From Eutreptiella sp. 'Long Island Sound 2002' (taxonomy: Eukaryota > Euglenozoa > Euglenophyceae > Eutreptiales > Eutreptiaceae): a stretch of 64,000 bases of DNA. The translations under genes and the position numbers were made by a program. The stretch spans positions 7,460,755 to 7,524,754 of the forward strand of contig OZ038395.1 in the NCBI GenBank assembly GCA_964036045.1. Direction: 5' to 3'. Each line of letters begins with the position of its first letter. Position 1 is the first letter of the stretch. The notes beneath the pieces were generated by a model. It saw nothing but the letters and a program-made list of their open reading frames with translations. It ran no database searches and was not told the origin of the DNA. Shown here one piece after another: positions 21,590 through 33,883 of the stretch.

Positions 21590-22690
21590 GCTTGGTCGGT
21601 GATAATTTAGTGACAATATGGGTACCTCATCACCCATGGGGACCCACATAGTAGCTGCTAGGCCCATGTTGCCCACGCCATAGGCCCCCCAAAAGCAGGA
21701 AAATTGCTGTTGTTTGGGTTGTTTGGTGTCACTTGGAAATTTTGAAAAATTCAGCTTTTTGCAAAACCCTTCTGCCGCCCTTCGGATGCGCTTGGGTGAT
21801 CATTTGGTGACAATACGGGTGCTTGAGCACCCATAGGGACCCACATACTAGCCGTTGGGCCCATATAGCGTGCACCATAGGCCCCCCAAAAGCCGCATTT
21901 GGTGTCAACGGCAAACGGTTCAAAGTTCGGCTTCTTGCGAAACCCTGTTGCCGTCCCTGGGACGAGTTTGGGTGATGATTTGGTGACAATACGGGTACTT
22001 GAGCACCCACGTAGTAGCTGCTAGGCCCATGTAGCCCATGCCATAGGCCCCCCAACAGCCCCAAAATTGCAAAATTGCTGTTGTTTGAGTTGCCGCATTT
22101 GGTGTCACTGGCAAATTGTTCAAAGTTTGGCTTTTTGCGAAACCCTTCGGCCGCCCCCGGGATGGGTGTGGGTGATCATTTGGTGACAATACGGGTACCT
22201 GTGCACCCATAGGGTCCTACATAGTAGCCGCTACGCCCATGTAGCCCGCGCCATAGACCCCCATACCCCCAAAATTGCTGTTGTTTGGGTTGTTAATTGT
22301 CACCAGGAAAATTTTCCAAAATTCGATTTTTTGCGAAGCCCTTCCGTCGCCTCTGGGATGCGTTTTGGTAATGATTTGGTGACAATACGGGTACTTGAGC
22401 ACCCATGGGGACCCACGTAGTAGCGGCTAGGCCCATGTTGCCCGCGCCATAGGCCCACCAACAGCCCCAAAATTGCTGTTGTTTGAGTTGTTTAGTGTCA
22501 CTGGCAAATTCTTCAAAATTCGACTGTTTCCAGAACCTGTCTGTCACCCCTGGGATGGGTTTGGGTGAGCATTTGATGAACACACGGGTACTTGAGCACC
22601 CATAGGGACCCGTGTAGTAGCTGCTAGGCCCATGTAGCGTGCGCCATGGCCCCCCCGAAAGCCCTAAAATGGCTATTGTTCCAGTTGTTC
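21590..22690. repeat. Imperfect tandem repeat of about 195 bp, six copies
   Basis: The anchor GTGACAATACGGGTACNTGA followed by GCACCCATAGGGACCCA recurs at about 21610, 21807, 21983, 22183, 22380 and 22577. Each copy also holds AGTAGCTGCTAGGCCCATGT, a CCATAGGCCCCCCAA segment, AAATTGCTGTTGTTTG, and a GCGAAACCCTTCGGCCGCC-like end. Copies have diverged by substitutions and 20-base indels. Confidence 0.85.
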
Positions 22691-24100
22691 AGTGTCATCG
22701 GTTGGAAGCAATGGGGCTTGGGGGCTGCGCACCTCTTTTCTCCCTCTGCGTGCCTTGCGGAAGGCAATAGAATGTCCCCAGTCCAACCAGAATACCATCG
22801 TACCATTGGCTGTCTCCTGAATCGATCCCTTATGACCCCAATTGCTTGCTAGTATCCTGGCACCAATGTTTTCTGCAGGTTGGGTGTGTCACCACCCCTC
22901 CTCACAGCTGGACTACGTCCCTTCCGCCGCAAATGTCGTCATAGCCCAAGAATGGTTGCCCGTAGAACTCAACACAGGCCTCCATGTGCAGGTGTACAGA
23001 GAATGTAGGCTTGTGCAAATCGTGTGTCACAGATCAGCAATCTGCTGATCATTGGACACATAATTGCTTTCATTGCATCCTTCAAAATCGTACTGCCCTC
23101 AGGGGCTTGGGCTTGGGCTTGGACAATCTTGGAAGGCCAGCTTGTGCCCTTTTGTTTACCCCCCTCCCACTTGCACACATTGTGGGAACACCACCAACCA
23201 TGCACGCATCGCAGAGGTCTTTCCACCCTGTACCTGACTATCTCCTTGTGTCTCACTTGTTTGAGGTCACTGGACTGAGTTGGGTGCTGTACGAATTGGG
23301 GTTTCATGCTTTTATCTGACAGCATTTAGGTAGAAAGATATGAGAGATATGCTCTTGATCCGATTGCTGCCCATTCCTTGTGCACACATGTTCATTGTTG
23401 CTTGGTGAGTGAGGTTTACAGCCACCTCAGCTTCTCTATGGGTGCCCGCCTACTAATACAATTTTACCATACATTACGTTGCATTACATTTACCCCCCCC
23501 CCCCTGTCCAAGCAGCAAGGCAAAACAATGGTGATGCTGGTACATTGCAGTGGAATGAACTGATTGAGTCTGGCATAGGGTCAGGACTATGCTGGTTACT
23601 TCAAAACCTGACGCCATGGCCCCTTGTCCAAGGCATGATTTGCCGCACGGCGCCGTTTTCATGATGATGCATTGTGAGAGTTTCTCGTAGTGATTCCCCT
23701 GCCCTATAGCTGAAGGTGACTGAGTGTACATTTTGTGTGGCACTGGCGGTGTAATATCCCCCCGAAAGAGGGCTTCCCAGGACAAGGTCTGCTTAGGCTG
23801 TTGTGGTTGATAGCCAGTCTGCAGTGCGATGCTGGTCCCAGGTCCAGATTGTACTCCTTTCCACCTTGTGCAACAACCAGCAAAGTTACGCCAGTTGACT
23901 GACCCCCGATTATCAGATACTCAGGTGGTTGGAGAAGCCGAGGACAAAAAGTGGGTTTGCAGGATTGGCCATGATCGCATTACATTCCATGCTCCAGCAG
24001 CTCGAGCTCCAACAGCGAAGTCATACGATAGTGCAGCAAACAAGTGTTCAGTGTACCGGCGCCCTGCTGCCGGGCTGAGAACACAATTTGACCTACTCCG
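22691..24100. other. No confident gene
   Basis: Short frames only; a poly-C run near 23493. A frame at 23829-24206 runs into the GGAGGGTGAC repeat family and has no known domain. Confidence 0.4.
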
Positions 24101-24232
24101 GGAGGGTGACAACCATCATCACTTAATGGCTAAGCCACGATTCGTTGGGTGCCGTCAAAGATTTTTCCGCAATGTTAGCAAGGCGCCTGTGAGCACCTTT
24201 ACATAAGTCAGCAAGGCGCCTCCAGGCGCCAT
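24101..24232 (+). repeat. GGAGGGTGAC repeat family, copy 1, with GGCGCC tail
   Basis: GGAGGGTGACAACCATCATC is followed by a TAATGGCTAAGCCACGATTC segment. It is related to copies at 24546, 32778 and 60748. AAGGCGCC hairpins follow at 24190-24232. Confidence 0.55.
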
Positions 24233-24545
24233 TCAGGCTTACGCCACCCCTTCTGAATTTCTTTTCCTCTGTCCATTTGTGATGACTCACATCCGTGCTG
24301 CAGTCTGTATCCTAGCCCCAAAGCACCGCCGCCCAGTCTTTTGCTTGGTCGCCTACGCACGTACTTAATCAGTAAGATACTGGCAGTGGTTCTCACGACT
24401 CCCCTGAGGGACTCTAACTCCCCTGAGTCTGGCTCTAGTGAGTCCATGTCCTGCAGGCCCAGCACTTGCTTGCTTGCTGGCAATGTGTGTGGCAGCTCCG
24501 CCGTGGACTTGCATGAAGTATGTTGTGGTATGCCAGAGTGGTTCT

Positions 24546-24612
24546 GGAGGGTGACAACTATCGTCGATTTTTGGCGAAGGCAAGATTCGTCCAAGTTACG
24601 GTAGTTGTTTGA
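24546..24612 (+). repeat. GGAGGGTGAC repeat family, copy 2
   Basis: GGAGGGTGACAACTATCGTC is followed by GATTTTTGGCGAAGGCAAGA and TCGTCCAAGTTACGGTAGTT. A serine-rich reading stretch (residues SNSPESGSSES) ends about 100 bases upstream, as at the 60.7-kb copy. Confidence 0.6.
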
Positions 24613-25499
24613 ACCTTCTTCAGTTGGGACCTAATTCTAATTTGTATCAAATGTGCTGATGCGTGCATGGAGGATCCAGGTAGTATAAATACGGACTGCA
24701 GTGATGGGAACCTCAGAATCCCTTGGACACAGGGGGTTTCTCTGTACAACGAATGAGCTAATGGACGGCAGTGACCCAAAAAGTGCACTTTTGGAGGTTA
24801 ATGTCCAGAAAAGTACAAACGCTCATCTACAAATGGGATGGACCAGCCAGCTAGTGTCCTACAGAGAACATGGACTGGAAACCGTGCTGCTTGGATCATT
24901 TTGTGCATGATACTGGACAGCAGAGGACTCCGCATTTGGCGGGGGTGTACCGTGCCAATGACCACCAGGTTGCTCCCAAACTCGACTTCATCAGGTCAGA
25001 GTCAGTCGAGCTGGTGCATATCTTATCCAATGGAAGCGGATGATGCACGTGTGACACCAAAAAATGGTACAATATTCAGACTGGTGTCAAACACATGATG
25101 TAATACTATTGACTGAGTCTGCCATGTTTTCCCTCCATAAGAATATGGTAGCCCTGTGCTTTGTGGTGTCTCTTTACCAGATCTTAAATTATGAAGCACT
25201 CCTAATTTGGTCCGCAAGGGTGGGGCGTGATGGCACTGTGTTCCAGATGATAAAGTTACAGTTTGTCAATAGCTAATGAAAAGAAACAAATTGTTAGTTG
25301 TGCGTATCGTAAATTCATTGTAGATACCGGAAAAGGTCAGAGTTGATAAAAGGTCTGGACCCACTTCTGTGTGGAATGCAGTCATCTCAAATTGTTCTAT
25401 CGCCACTTTATCTACAGGGTGAGTTGGACGTGTTGCCAGGGTTCTCAGCTCGCAGTGTCTTGGCCCCGCAACATGGCTGCATAGTTGGCCTATGTATCC
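24613..25499. other. No gene recognised
   Basis: Only short overlapping frames are present; no domain, repeat or RNA signal could be supported. Confidence 0.4.
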
Positions 25500-26170
25500 A
25501 CTTTATCATCCCGAATGATACCCATGCATGCAGCCCTCTTGCATGTAATCCCCATACGGCCTATGTATCCGCTTTATCATTCCGAATGATACCCATGCAT
25601 GCAGCCCTCTTGCATGTAATCCCCATACAAGTAATAACAACCTGCATGTTATGAGCATACATGCAATCTCCCTACAGGTAATCCCCATCCATGTGATTGT
25701 CATTCGTATAACCCCCATCCATGTTATTCGCATATTTGTAAACCCATACATGTATTCCTCACACGTTTGGTCCCTATGCATTCAACCCCCATGCATGCAG
25801 GTTGGATACTTGTAACCCCTGCTTATGATTCTTGCGTGTCCAGTTTCCACAACATCTTTCCCCATCCATATCCGGCTCGTGCATGGGATGTATATCGGTC
25901 CTGTGTGGGTGGTGTGTGAGAGTCGTTTGGTTGCACAGTGTATGGGTGGTTTACATGTCGTGTATGGGTGGTGTATGGGTGGTGTATGGGCAATCCCCAT
26001 ACATGTAACCCCCATACATGCAATCCCCATACATGCAATCCCCATGAATGTAATGCTCACACATGCAATGCCCATGCATGTATTCGCCATGCATGTCATG
26101 TCATGCACATACACTTAATTCCCATACCATACACCACCCATACACCACCCACACACCACCCATACATTAC
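25500..26170. repeat. CATACATG-rich tandem repeat zone
   Basis: A 66-bp duplication (GCCTATGTATCC to TAATCCCCATAC) lies at about 25490-25625. Loosely periodic units of about 15 bases built on ATCCCCATACATGCA follow, then GTGTATGGGTG units around 25940-25990 and ACCCATACACC units at 26125-26170. The phase drifts and no coding sense is implied. Confidence 0.8.
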
Positions 26171-28489
26171 CCATGATACAAGTGCTCTCCCCATTTGCAG
26201 GCTCAATATCCAGTCTACACATGGATCTTAGGTGACCCTCATGGGCAATGTCTCTGCATTAGTTGCTATCTATGTCTAGGGCCTGTATTTCACTAAATTT
26301 GGTGGACAATGTGGCATGTGACGCTCAAGCGAAGTGCCTGATGCCCAATAGGACAACTCTGTGGGGCAAGGTGCTTGAGAAAGAAATTTTGCCTCCTTAT
26401 TTAGTTGGAAGTTCCAGTCCCTTTGGGTGGCACTGCACATGCTTAAAATGTTTCATGCACGCAATATGCTCAAAAGGGGGCTGAAACAGGTGGTGAACCT
26501 GCGTTGGGCAGGGGGTCAGATGGCAGCAAACATCCCATGCCGCATTGGAGGCGCAGCGAGCAGTCCATTGTTGAACGAACAGCACTTTGTTGCCATGAGG
26601 GACGGAGTTTTAGAGGACACGTGCCGTGCGAGGGGCCAACATGTTGATGTGGTCCGACCCTGTGAAATGTTTCTCTTCTAACAAGAGAATGATTTATCGG
26701 CCCTTGATTGTTGCAACCGGTGTCTTGGAAGTGCCCCCAAAATGGCACTCATCCCATATCAGTCAGCGTAAAATGGATGGTGCAACAACACAAGCAGATT
26801 TGGCAACTATCGAAGTGCACCCAAATTTCCAGCCATTTATGGGATGTGAGGTCATCATTTTGCATCAATAGCAAAACTGCAAGCCAAACAAAATTTGTGT
26901 TTTTGCGCCCATCCCCCCCCCCCCCTGGAATACCATGTCACTTCCCCCACCCCCTTGGTATGAAGAGACATGGCCCCTCTTGCCAATGGATCTTGTTCCC
27001 GGAAAAAACATTCATGGGAGGGGTTCGGCATGCTGCATGTGCTGGGCGTAATTGGTTGTGCCAAGAGCCCGCATATACCTAGTTCAGAAGGTAATGGTTG
27101 TGTTGTCACAATGGTGCCATAGGTTGGCCATGGTTTAAGGCATGGATAGTGGTGGTGGTGTGCTTTGGATTGCTTGTTTTTGCTGTTGTCCTCGCCATCA
27201 CAGCTTGAAGTCCCTCTCATGGGTTCCTCCCAGTGTGACGGTCACCTACACCAACAAGTGACATGGTACCACCCATCGTTGTTGCCCATTCAGAACGCCG
27301 TTCAGTATGATGTTGGTGGCTATGTATCACACTCACATGCCCCAATCCTGCAATACAACTTCACCCTCAACTTGAGCATGCAGTGCAGTCATGCACGTTG
27401 TTGTGCCCTACGAGCTATGCAGTGAGCATTGTTGCACACCTAAGCTTGCACCAACTATTTGTGCTATACGAGCGATAGGTCTACAATTGTCTCTGCGATG
27501 ATCCATTGGATTCACACACAACCCGTTAGAAACTCTTGCGCTTATGCGTCGTGGCAGGTCCCCCATGATGGTGTGTGGATTGCACGTGATAGCAGTTGTG
27601 CTCTCCATGAATGGGCAAAGGGGGCGCCCTGAGCGCAGTGCGCGCGCAGTGCAACTATTTGGGCGTCCGGCCGTACTAGAAACCCGTATTTTGTGATACA
27701 ATAGGCATCATTGTTGTCCAACAATAGGTTGTGGATGCTTGTTTCGCATTGCAGATATGGCATATGGCATATTTGGGGTTTCACCCAATTACACCATTTT
27801 CACCTACACCTTCCCTCCCTTTCTACACATTCTTTGTCCCCTTCTATCCTTGTGTCCTCAGACCTCTCTTATGGATTGTCACGCATTTGAGCATTGGGGA
27901 CAAGGTGTTCTTTACGCCGTCAACTGGAATCTGAGTACCAGCAAAGGTGCTTGGCCATTCGGATGATGGGCACGTGGAGTTGGAGTATTACCAAGATGGT
28001 GTGCTGGTGGTCAACCATCGTTGCCACATTGACAATGTTGGCGCCCTTGTTCCTCTTCCACATCTGCCCCCGCACGGGATTTGGACCCTACACTGCTCAT
28101 CACGCAAGGATTTTGAAGAGAAGATGAAGAGCATGTGGCATGTAAGACATCTGACATGAGATGTGGATGTCACATGTCTGACATGGTTGTGTGGTAGTGT
28201 GTAGCTTGCTATTTATCTCCAGCTAGGGTAGTTGGGGTGGCCTGATTTTGAGGGTGTTTGCAAGGGGTCGGTCTGGGAGCTCTTCACGGGGGAATTAAGT
28301 CTAAAAGTAGCGTGCAGTGCGCGCGCAGTGCAAGGATTCCCCCAAAGCATTTGGGTTATGTGAAAACTCCGGTGTACAAGTTACATACCGCAAGCTGCAA
28401 TGAGGGTGACCCCGAATTAAGGAGCCAAGCAGAGTCTTACGTAAAACCATTCACAACGCATGTCACAGTCCTTGAGGCAATGCACACTG
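26171..28489. other. No confident gene
   Basis: Candidate exon-like pieces are weak. One (27206-27425) follows an acceptor-like CTCGCCATCACAG. Another (about 27950-28140) ends at a donor-like CATGTAAGAC and reads as a HVELEYYQDGVLVVNH segment. A TATGGCATATTTGGGGTTTC block near 27765 is related to one at 60923. Palindromic TGCGCGCGCAGTGCAA occurs at 27638 and 28315. Confidence 0.35.
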
Positions 28490-28745
28490 TGTATGTTGTG
28501 AGTCGTGTAATTTTTTTTTTTGCGGTAAACGCGGGTAACCAAAAAATTGTAAAGTCGTGTAATTTTTTTTCCGGTAATGCGTGTAACCAAGCACTTGCGT
28601 TTACGCAAAAAAAAATTACACAACTTTACAATTTTTTGGTACTCGCATTTACCGTAAAAAAAATTACACGCATTTACGGCGAAAAAAAGTACACGGTTGT
28701 ACGATTTTGTGGTACTCGCGTTTACCTTCAAAAAAATAAAATCAC
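28490..28745. repeat. Fold-back (inverted) A/T-rich element
   Basis: The left arm (about 28504-28570: GTGTAATTTTTTTTT, GCGGTAAACGCG, GGTAACCAAAAAATTGTAAA) is matched by its reverse complement at about 28609-28672 (AAATTACACAACTTTACAAT, TTTTTTGGTACTCGC, ATTTACCGTAAAAA). A third partial right-type arm extends to 28745. Arm-like sequences recur at 30290-30350, 30690-30890, 43617-43672 and 44190-44350. Confidence 0.8.
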
Positions 28746-28859
28746 AAGACTTTGCGATTTTACCGGGGTTTTTTTTTCGTTAAGGACCGCCCAAAGGGAC
28801 CATTTTCCCCATGTCCGATGCAGAGTAGGGTCAATGTAGCCATTATGGGCACCCCGAGG

Positions 28860-29135
28860 AGGCAGGAGTTATGTAGCCACATTGATTTCTCCCCACTATG
28901 AGGACCCCGAGAAGGCAAGTGTTATGTAGCCACATTGATTTCTCCCCACTATGGGGACCCCGAGAAGGCAGGGGTTATGTAGCCACATTGATTTCTCCCC
29001 ACTATGGGGACCTTGAGAAGGCAGGGGTGATGTAGCCACATTGATTTCTCCCCACTATGGGGACCTTGAGATGGCAGGGGTTATGTAGCCACATTGATTT
29101 CTCCACACTATGGGGACCCCGAGAAGGCAGGGGCA
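28860..29135. repeat. 53-bp tandem repeat, about five copies
   Basis: The unit is ATGTAGCCACATTGATTTCT followed by CCCCACTATGGGGACCCCGA and GAAGGCAGGGGTT. Anchors lie at 28871, 28924, 28977, 29030 and 29083, exactly 53 bases apart. Diverged single units appear near 29519, 29957 and 30236. Confidence 0.92.
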
Positions 29136-29302
29136 TGACAGTCTTTAAGGAAGGCTTTTTTTTGTTACGGACCGCCCCATTCCGCCCTTTTTGGGGCACC
29201 CTGAGAAGGCATGGCGCCCGGGGAAATTTTCCACCCTCCGAGAAGGCGGATAGAGGGGCACTTGGGAAGTCGGGTTTTCACTTGCGGAGGGGGGGGGGGG
29301 GG

Positions 29303-29405
29303 GCAGATTCGCAACACGAGGCGCTATATAAATGTCGTTGGTTGCAAGTTGAACAGCGCCAGATTCGCAAGACGGGGCGCTTTATAAATGTCGTTGGTTG
29401 CATGT
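29303..29405. repeat. 55-bp tandem duplication with TATAAA
   Basis: CAGATTCGCAACACGAGGCG and TATATAAATGTCGTTGGTTG are repeated once as CAGATTCGCAAGACGGGGCG and TTTATAAATGTCGTTGGTTG. A poly-G run of about 15 precedes it. Confidence 0.75.
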
Positions 29406-30538
29406 TGACCAAAGATGAGGCCGCACTTGTCAGTGCGGTGGGGATGTTCAGTTGGGTTTTCTTCAAATACGGGCTCCCACGTTGGGGTAATCCGTTTTGT
29501 CCCCTTGTTGGGGATCCCCGAGACGGCATGGGTGATGTAGTCATATTGTCATTGCTTGCCCTTCCGAGAGGGTTACCACCCATCAGAATCGCCAAGGTTG
29601 TCCAAGTGGAAAATAATGCGGTGCCGCAAATGGGAAGGTGAAAATAATACGGATCCATTGATCCAGTGTGAGGCGACCGAGTGTTGGCGCACTCGGAGAC
29701 GTCCGGTAGTAGGATCTCAAACCCGGAGCGAGATATCTTGCCAATATCTTTTAAGCTCTAGGGGAGTCACGACTCCTTGATCCTTCATTCCATTGATACG
29801 AGGCTTGCCTAGTAGGCTCTCAAACCCATAGACGTCTTCTTTGTGCTACGGGGGAGTCACGACTCCTCGAAGCTTGGACAACCGAGCTGAGGAAGAGAAA
29901 GTGGGGGTAGACGCTATGGGTGCAATGCCTCAACCCGAGAACATCTTTGTCCCAGGGGTGATGTAGCCACTGTGCCCATTTGTGGGCCATTTTTGATTTT
30001 GGGTATGGAAATGTTGCCGGCGACAATGAGTGCTGTGGGCTGGCATGACACCCCCGCCGATGGTTGAGCGGATAACAAGCCTTTTTTGGTGATAGGCCGG
30101 GGACCGGTTGCCTTTTTTATGTCTTGTTGAACTTGGTTGTTGGCTAGTGTGGGGGGGCGTGAACGTTCCAAGACGCCCCCCCCCCCCCCTCGAATACCCG
30201 TTATTCCCCGTGCTGAGCATTGGGGACCCCCGCGAAGGCAGGTGTTATGGAGCCATTGTGCCCACATGTGGCCCATGTAGCATTCGAGTCATGTTTTTTG
30301 GTGGTTTTTTTCCAATTTTTTGTACTCGTGTTCACCGTAAAAAATTATATTTGCCACTTCCTTGGTGGCCATGCAGAGTATTTGCATTTGTGCCATTGCT
30401 TGTAGCAGTTTTGGCATTGCATGCAGGAGCCTTCAGGTCTTCGGCGCATCTTGGTGGATATCCTCTAGTGTCTGCCAAGTCCCAATTTCTATATTTCACA
30501 CTATCTTATAAAGGCCGAGTCCCAATTGAATGGTAGCC
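29406..30538. other. No gene recognised; scattered repeat fragments
   Basis: The stretch contains a duplicated TCTCAAACCC / GGGGAGTCACGACTCC motif (about 29727-29780 and 29819-29875), a poly-C run at 30175, and a fold-back arm at 30290-30350. Confidence 0.45.
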
Positions 30539-30900
30539 ACACAAAGTACTTTGTGCTTTGTGGACTCTGCGTCCCATCGCTAAGGTCGCTGTGGGGTGCC
30601 GTACGGAACCGGCAGCTGTACATATTGCGTATATATTGCAAAAGGGTGTACACATTGCGTAAATATTGCAAAACGGGCATTATAATGAAAACAAAATTAC
30701 ACGACTTACCACAAAAGAGAAAAAAATTACACGCATTTACCGCGAAAAAAATTACATGACTTTACGATTTTTTTCAGCGGTCCAATTTTTTTTATAATTA
30801 CACGACTTACCGCAAAAAAAAAAAATTACACGCATTTGCCGCAAAAGAAATTACACAATTTTACGATTTTTTTCCACACGACTTACAATTTTCACATGTA
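30539..30900 (+). repeat. Long direct repeat, copy 1 (other copy 44037-44365)
   Basis: Shared order: ACAAAGTACTTTGTGCTTTG, TGCGTCCCATCG, TAAGGTCGCTGTGGGGTGCC, GTACGGAACCGGCAGCTGTA, CATATTGCGTATATATTGCA, AAAGGGTGTAC, GGCATTATAATGAAAA. Fold-back-type ATTACACGACTTACCGC runs follow. The 33-bp satellite and relic C lie between the two copies. Confidence 0.88.
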
Positions 30901-31319
30901 CACTGAGACACTAAATGCAGATGCTAGGACATATAGTGCTAGAGACATGGTTATGAAGTGCATTTGCTACGACACCTTGGGGCGGCACAATTTGTGGCGT
31001 TCAGCTGCACGTGCCCCTCACTGCAGCTAGCGCAGGATGGAGGCCGCCGCAGGTCGCAAAACACTGGGCCGAGCCAATGCATGCTTGACAGTTCCATGAA
31101 TAGTGACAACTACTGGTCCCTAACAATTTATGTGGAAACCTCTGCACTCGTGAGTGTCAGTGGTCATGGCAGGCGGCATGACCAAGGTGGGAGCTTCGCA
31201 GGAATATGGTGGCTGCACAAGCTGATGGACCCGTAGTGGGGCAAGAACACACCCGCAGGATGGAAAAGACGCCGGGCATCCACGTTGGACGCTGCCCCCA
31301 CACAAGTGGCCCGAGGGGC

Positions 31320-32150
31320 CTGAGACGACAAGACTGTGGTGGTGTGGGAAAGACATGTGGTATAGGAGTGACTGAGACCTTAGAAGCTATCAAAAAATCT
31401 GGTGGTTTTAAGGTTTGTTTCCTGCACGCTCCATAGGCTACAGATGGCTGTTTTCCTGATCAGTCCTCTGGAGCCATGTTGGCGGATGGATTTCATAGGC
31501 AAAGATTTCTATTGTTGTTTAGGGAAGGTGTGGAATCGATGTGGCCTAATGGTGGATATTGTAGCCTTGTACCTTAAGATGCACATTCAGCACTTCTCTC
31601 ACAAGAATATGGCTGGGCTGTTGGGCAAGCTTGAATGGATTTTGAGGCCCAATGCAAGTTTGGGCCTATTTTTGCCAGGGTCAAGGTGAAACCCCCTTAG
31701 GATGCAAGTCATTGGATTCCTACTAACTGCAGCAGCTTTTCTTCCGCCATCATCATGCCTTATGCTCCTTGCTCCTCAATTTTCCAGCCGTTGTAAATAT
31801 GTAATGTTTTCCGATGTAGCATCCAGGTGCAAGCCCGGTGCATTTGCCTTTGGCGTTTTCATCCCCACATGTGGAATGCGACACTGCTAGGCTCGGGGCA
31901 GGGAAGTGCCCGCCAAAGGTCACCAGCCTCTTGCAAGCAAAAGTTCTAGCAGACTTGAAGATCTGCCAATCAGCAAGCTATATGGAACTGGGAACGCCTA
32001 CTTTCAGGAAGTAAAATGAATGCTCAGCGGTCTCCACCTGCATCCACCAAAATGCTTGTGATAGATAGAAAGCCACATTTATATCAGTTGCCCTCTCACA
32101 AAGCATATGGAGGCCTGCAAGAAAGCGAGTAACGGAGAATACATGCCGTT
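31320..32150 (+). pseudogene. RT/RNase H relic C
   Basis: One frame runs 31402-31890 with a single TGA at 31687-31689. It reads as the back end of an RT followed by an RNase H start: RMDFIGKDFYCCLGKVW, HKNMAGLLGKLEWILRPNAS and LGLFLPGSR (the LLGKL-W-RP thumb/connection motif). After the stop come YVMFSDVASRCKPGAFAFGV with the first RNase H aspartate (FSDVAS) and IPTCGMR. A further piece in another frame, TSLLQAKVLADLKICQSASY (about 31918-31980), fits the RNase H LQQAE-L helix. An upstream piece (31320-31400) may hold the palm end. The pattern suits DIRS/Ty3-like or related elements more than LINEs, but the class is not secure. Inactive. Confidence 0.55.
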
Positions 32151-33276
32151 GGGTGAAAGCACTGGTGCGACACTATGTCGGAAAATTGTTGACCGAACAT
32201 GAGTAGGCTATCACAATTTTGCTTGGATGGCATGCTGCATGTGGGACCCTCCTTTGTACTATATGCCCTATGTTTGGGAAGGTGGTGAAAGTATATATGG
32301 CAAAGATTGACCTAGATTGGCAACTTTTTTGGAGTATACTTCTACCCGTCAAGTGGAGACCCAGGTTTAGATGCTGTGTACCGTTGGACAAGGCTGCTGT
32401 TTGGATGTTTTGATTTGAGTCGCATGACACCAAAGTGTCAAGATGCGAGGTTCGCCTAGCCTTTCAGCCCGGAACTGTATTTTTGTGTTGAATTTTTTGG
32501 TTTAGATCTTGGTATAGGACATGTATAGGTATGTTACCTTTGGCATTGAATGGGGCCGGCCCTCACAGTCGGTTGCATGAATACCCATCGAAGCAACGAA
32601 GGCTTGCAGCGGCGAATCACCATTCTTTTTTTGGCCCAGCAAGATGATGATGCTAGGTCCCTGTATGTCACACCCATGATGGGTTTTCCATAGTAGCCAG
32701 CTACACCCCCCTCTTTGCAAGAAATCATGCCAGTTATTTCCAAATCTGACATCATGGCCCTTTACCAGAGAGATTCTGGAGGGTGACGACCATCGTTGAT
32801 TTATGGCCCAGTAACACCTATGTCCAAGCAACACTGTGCGTTGGTTCTGTCAATTTTCGCACCATGGATTTTGGCGGTGCATTTTTCAATTGGTCCTGCT
32901 GTGTCCTGTTTTGAGATGCACGGTATTCACGTTTTGTGTCAAGGGAGCTGATTTGGGCATGATGGCCTTTGTGGCATATTTTGCCCCTTGATTTTCAGAA
33001 TGGTACATCATGGCTTTCCGCATGTACCATGCACAGTGTATCGCGTTAGCAACACCCTTGTCCAAGCAACACTAGGCGTTGGGCATTTACCGTTGCTTGG
33101 ACAAAGTGGGGGGGGATAGCACGTTTCCTCAAGCCACGGCAGCAAAATAGATAACAAAACGGGTATATGTGGCTCACTTGTGTTTGTGTCAATGCGGTGG
33201 ATGTCCAGTCTTGCAAGAACCTTGGGGCTTCCATAGGGCAATATCACACGTTGTCGTATCAGAGATATCAGTCACA
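32151..33276. other. No confident gene; tail of relic C and repeat copies
   Basis: The stretch contains the GGAGGGTGAC family copy at 32778 and a related GTCCAAGCAACACT repeat at 32822 and 33059. Short frames show no domain. Confidence 0.45.
32778..32860 (+). repeat. GGAGGGTGAC repeat family, copy 3
   Basis: GGAGGGTGACGACCATCGTT, then GATTTATGGCCCAGTAACAC and CTATGTCCAAGCAACACTG. The last part is repeated alone at 33048-33085. Confidence 0.6.
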
Positions 33277-33807
33277 ATGGCATCCAGGAAGCGGCAACGC
33301 TCTGGAGACGACATTTGCGAGCAGAACCCCAAGCGATTCCGCAGTTCGAAGGAAGCGGCAGAGCATTTTGCGCCACTCATTCAGGACTTTCAAAAGCTAC
33401 CTGCCCAAGACCTGGCCATTCACATTTTGGAACTGCAATGTTGGGCTGCTAAACACAGGCATCTGCTCGATGAGCTGCAGAATTTGGAGGTATCTGAATT
33501 CCAGAACCAGCCTGGGTCCGGCAGTGGCAGAAATGTCCCAAATACAAATGCCGTCGCAAATACAAATGCTATCGCAAATGACGAAGAGGAAGAGGTGGAG
33601 AAAGAGGAAGAGGAAAAGGAAGGGGAAGAGGAAAAGGAAGGGGAAGAGGAACAGGTGCAGAGAGGTTCAATGCAGTCCCTCCGTCCATCTCACAGAATGG
33701 GCCTCGCAGGGGCCGCTGCCCTCCTGTCTTTCTTGGTGCTTGATCGCGTCGCCTTCTTCGTTATGCTCTGTGCCCTCTGCGCGGGCCTTTTTCGGGCGCG
33801 CCTGTGA
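33277..33807 (+). CDS. Small acidic protein with probable C-terminal membrane anchor
   Basis: A 176-residue frame from ATG 33277 (context CACAATGG) to TGA at 33805-33807. The N-terminus is basic (SRKRQRSGDD, then PKRFR) and could be a nuclear signal. A helical segment follows (AAEHFAPLIQDFQKLPAQDL and continuing to about residue 70), then a glutamate/lysine tract of about 25 residues coded by GAA/GAG repeats. The protein ends in a hydrophobic helix (GAAALLSFLVLDRVAFFVML and beyond) with only RARL after it, the layout of a tail-anchored protein. The +1 frame is also open over the same span but is K/R-rich and less protein-like. The stop lies only 77 bases before the 33-bp satellite. I match no family; a single-exon gene is assumed. 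Confidence 0.5.
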   Translation: MASRKRQRSGDDICEQNPKRFRSSKEAAEHFAPLIQDFQKLPAQDLAIHILELQCWAAKHRHLLDELQNLEVSEFQNQPGSGSGRNVPNTNAVANTNAIANDEEEEVEKEEEEKEGEEEKEGEEEQVQRGSMQSLRPSHRMGLAGAAALLSFLVLDRVAFFVMLCALCAGLFRARL

Positions 33808-33883
33808 GGCGCTGGGCGGCTGTCTCAGTCTGCCACTTGATCCCATATTCTTGTCAAGGTTGAATTAGGCCAGACCAACGCCA

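Noticed and set aside
29640-29880. tRNA-like gene (GGATCTCAAACCCGG resembles a B box)
   Set aside because: No cloverleaf with paired acceptor and anticodon stems could be drawn; the motif is repeated at 29815 within a simple duplication.
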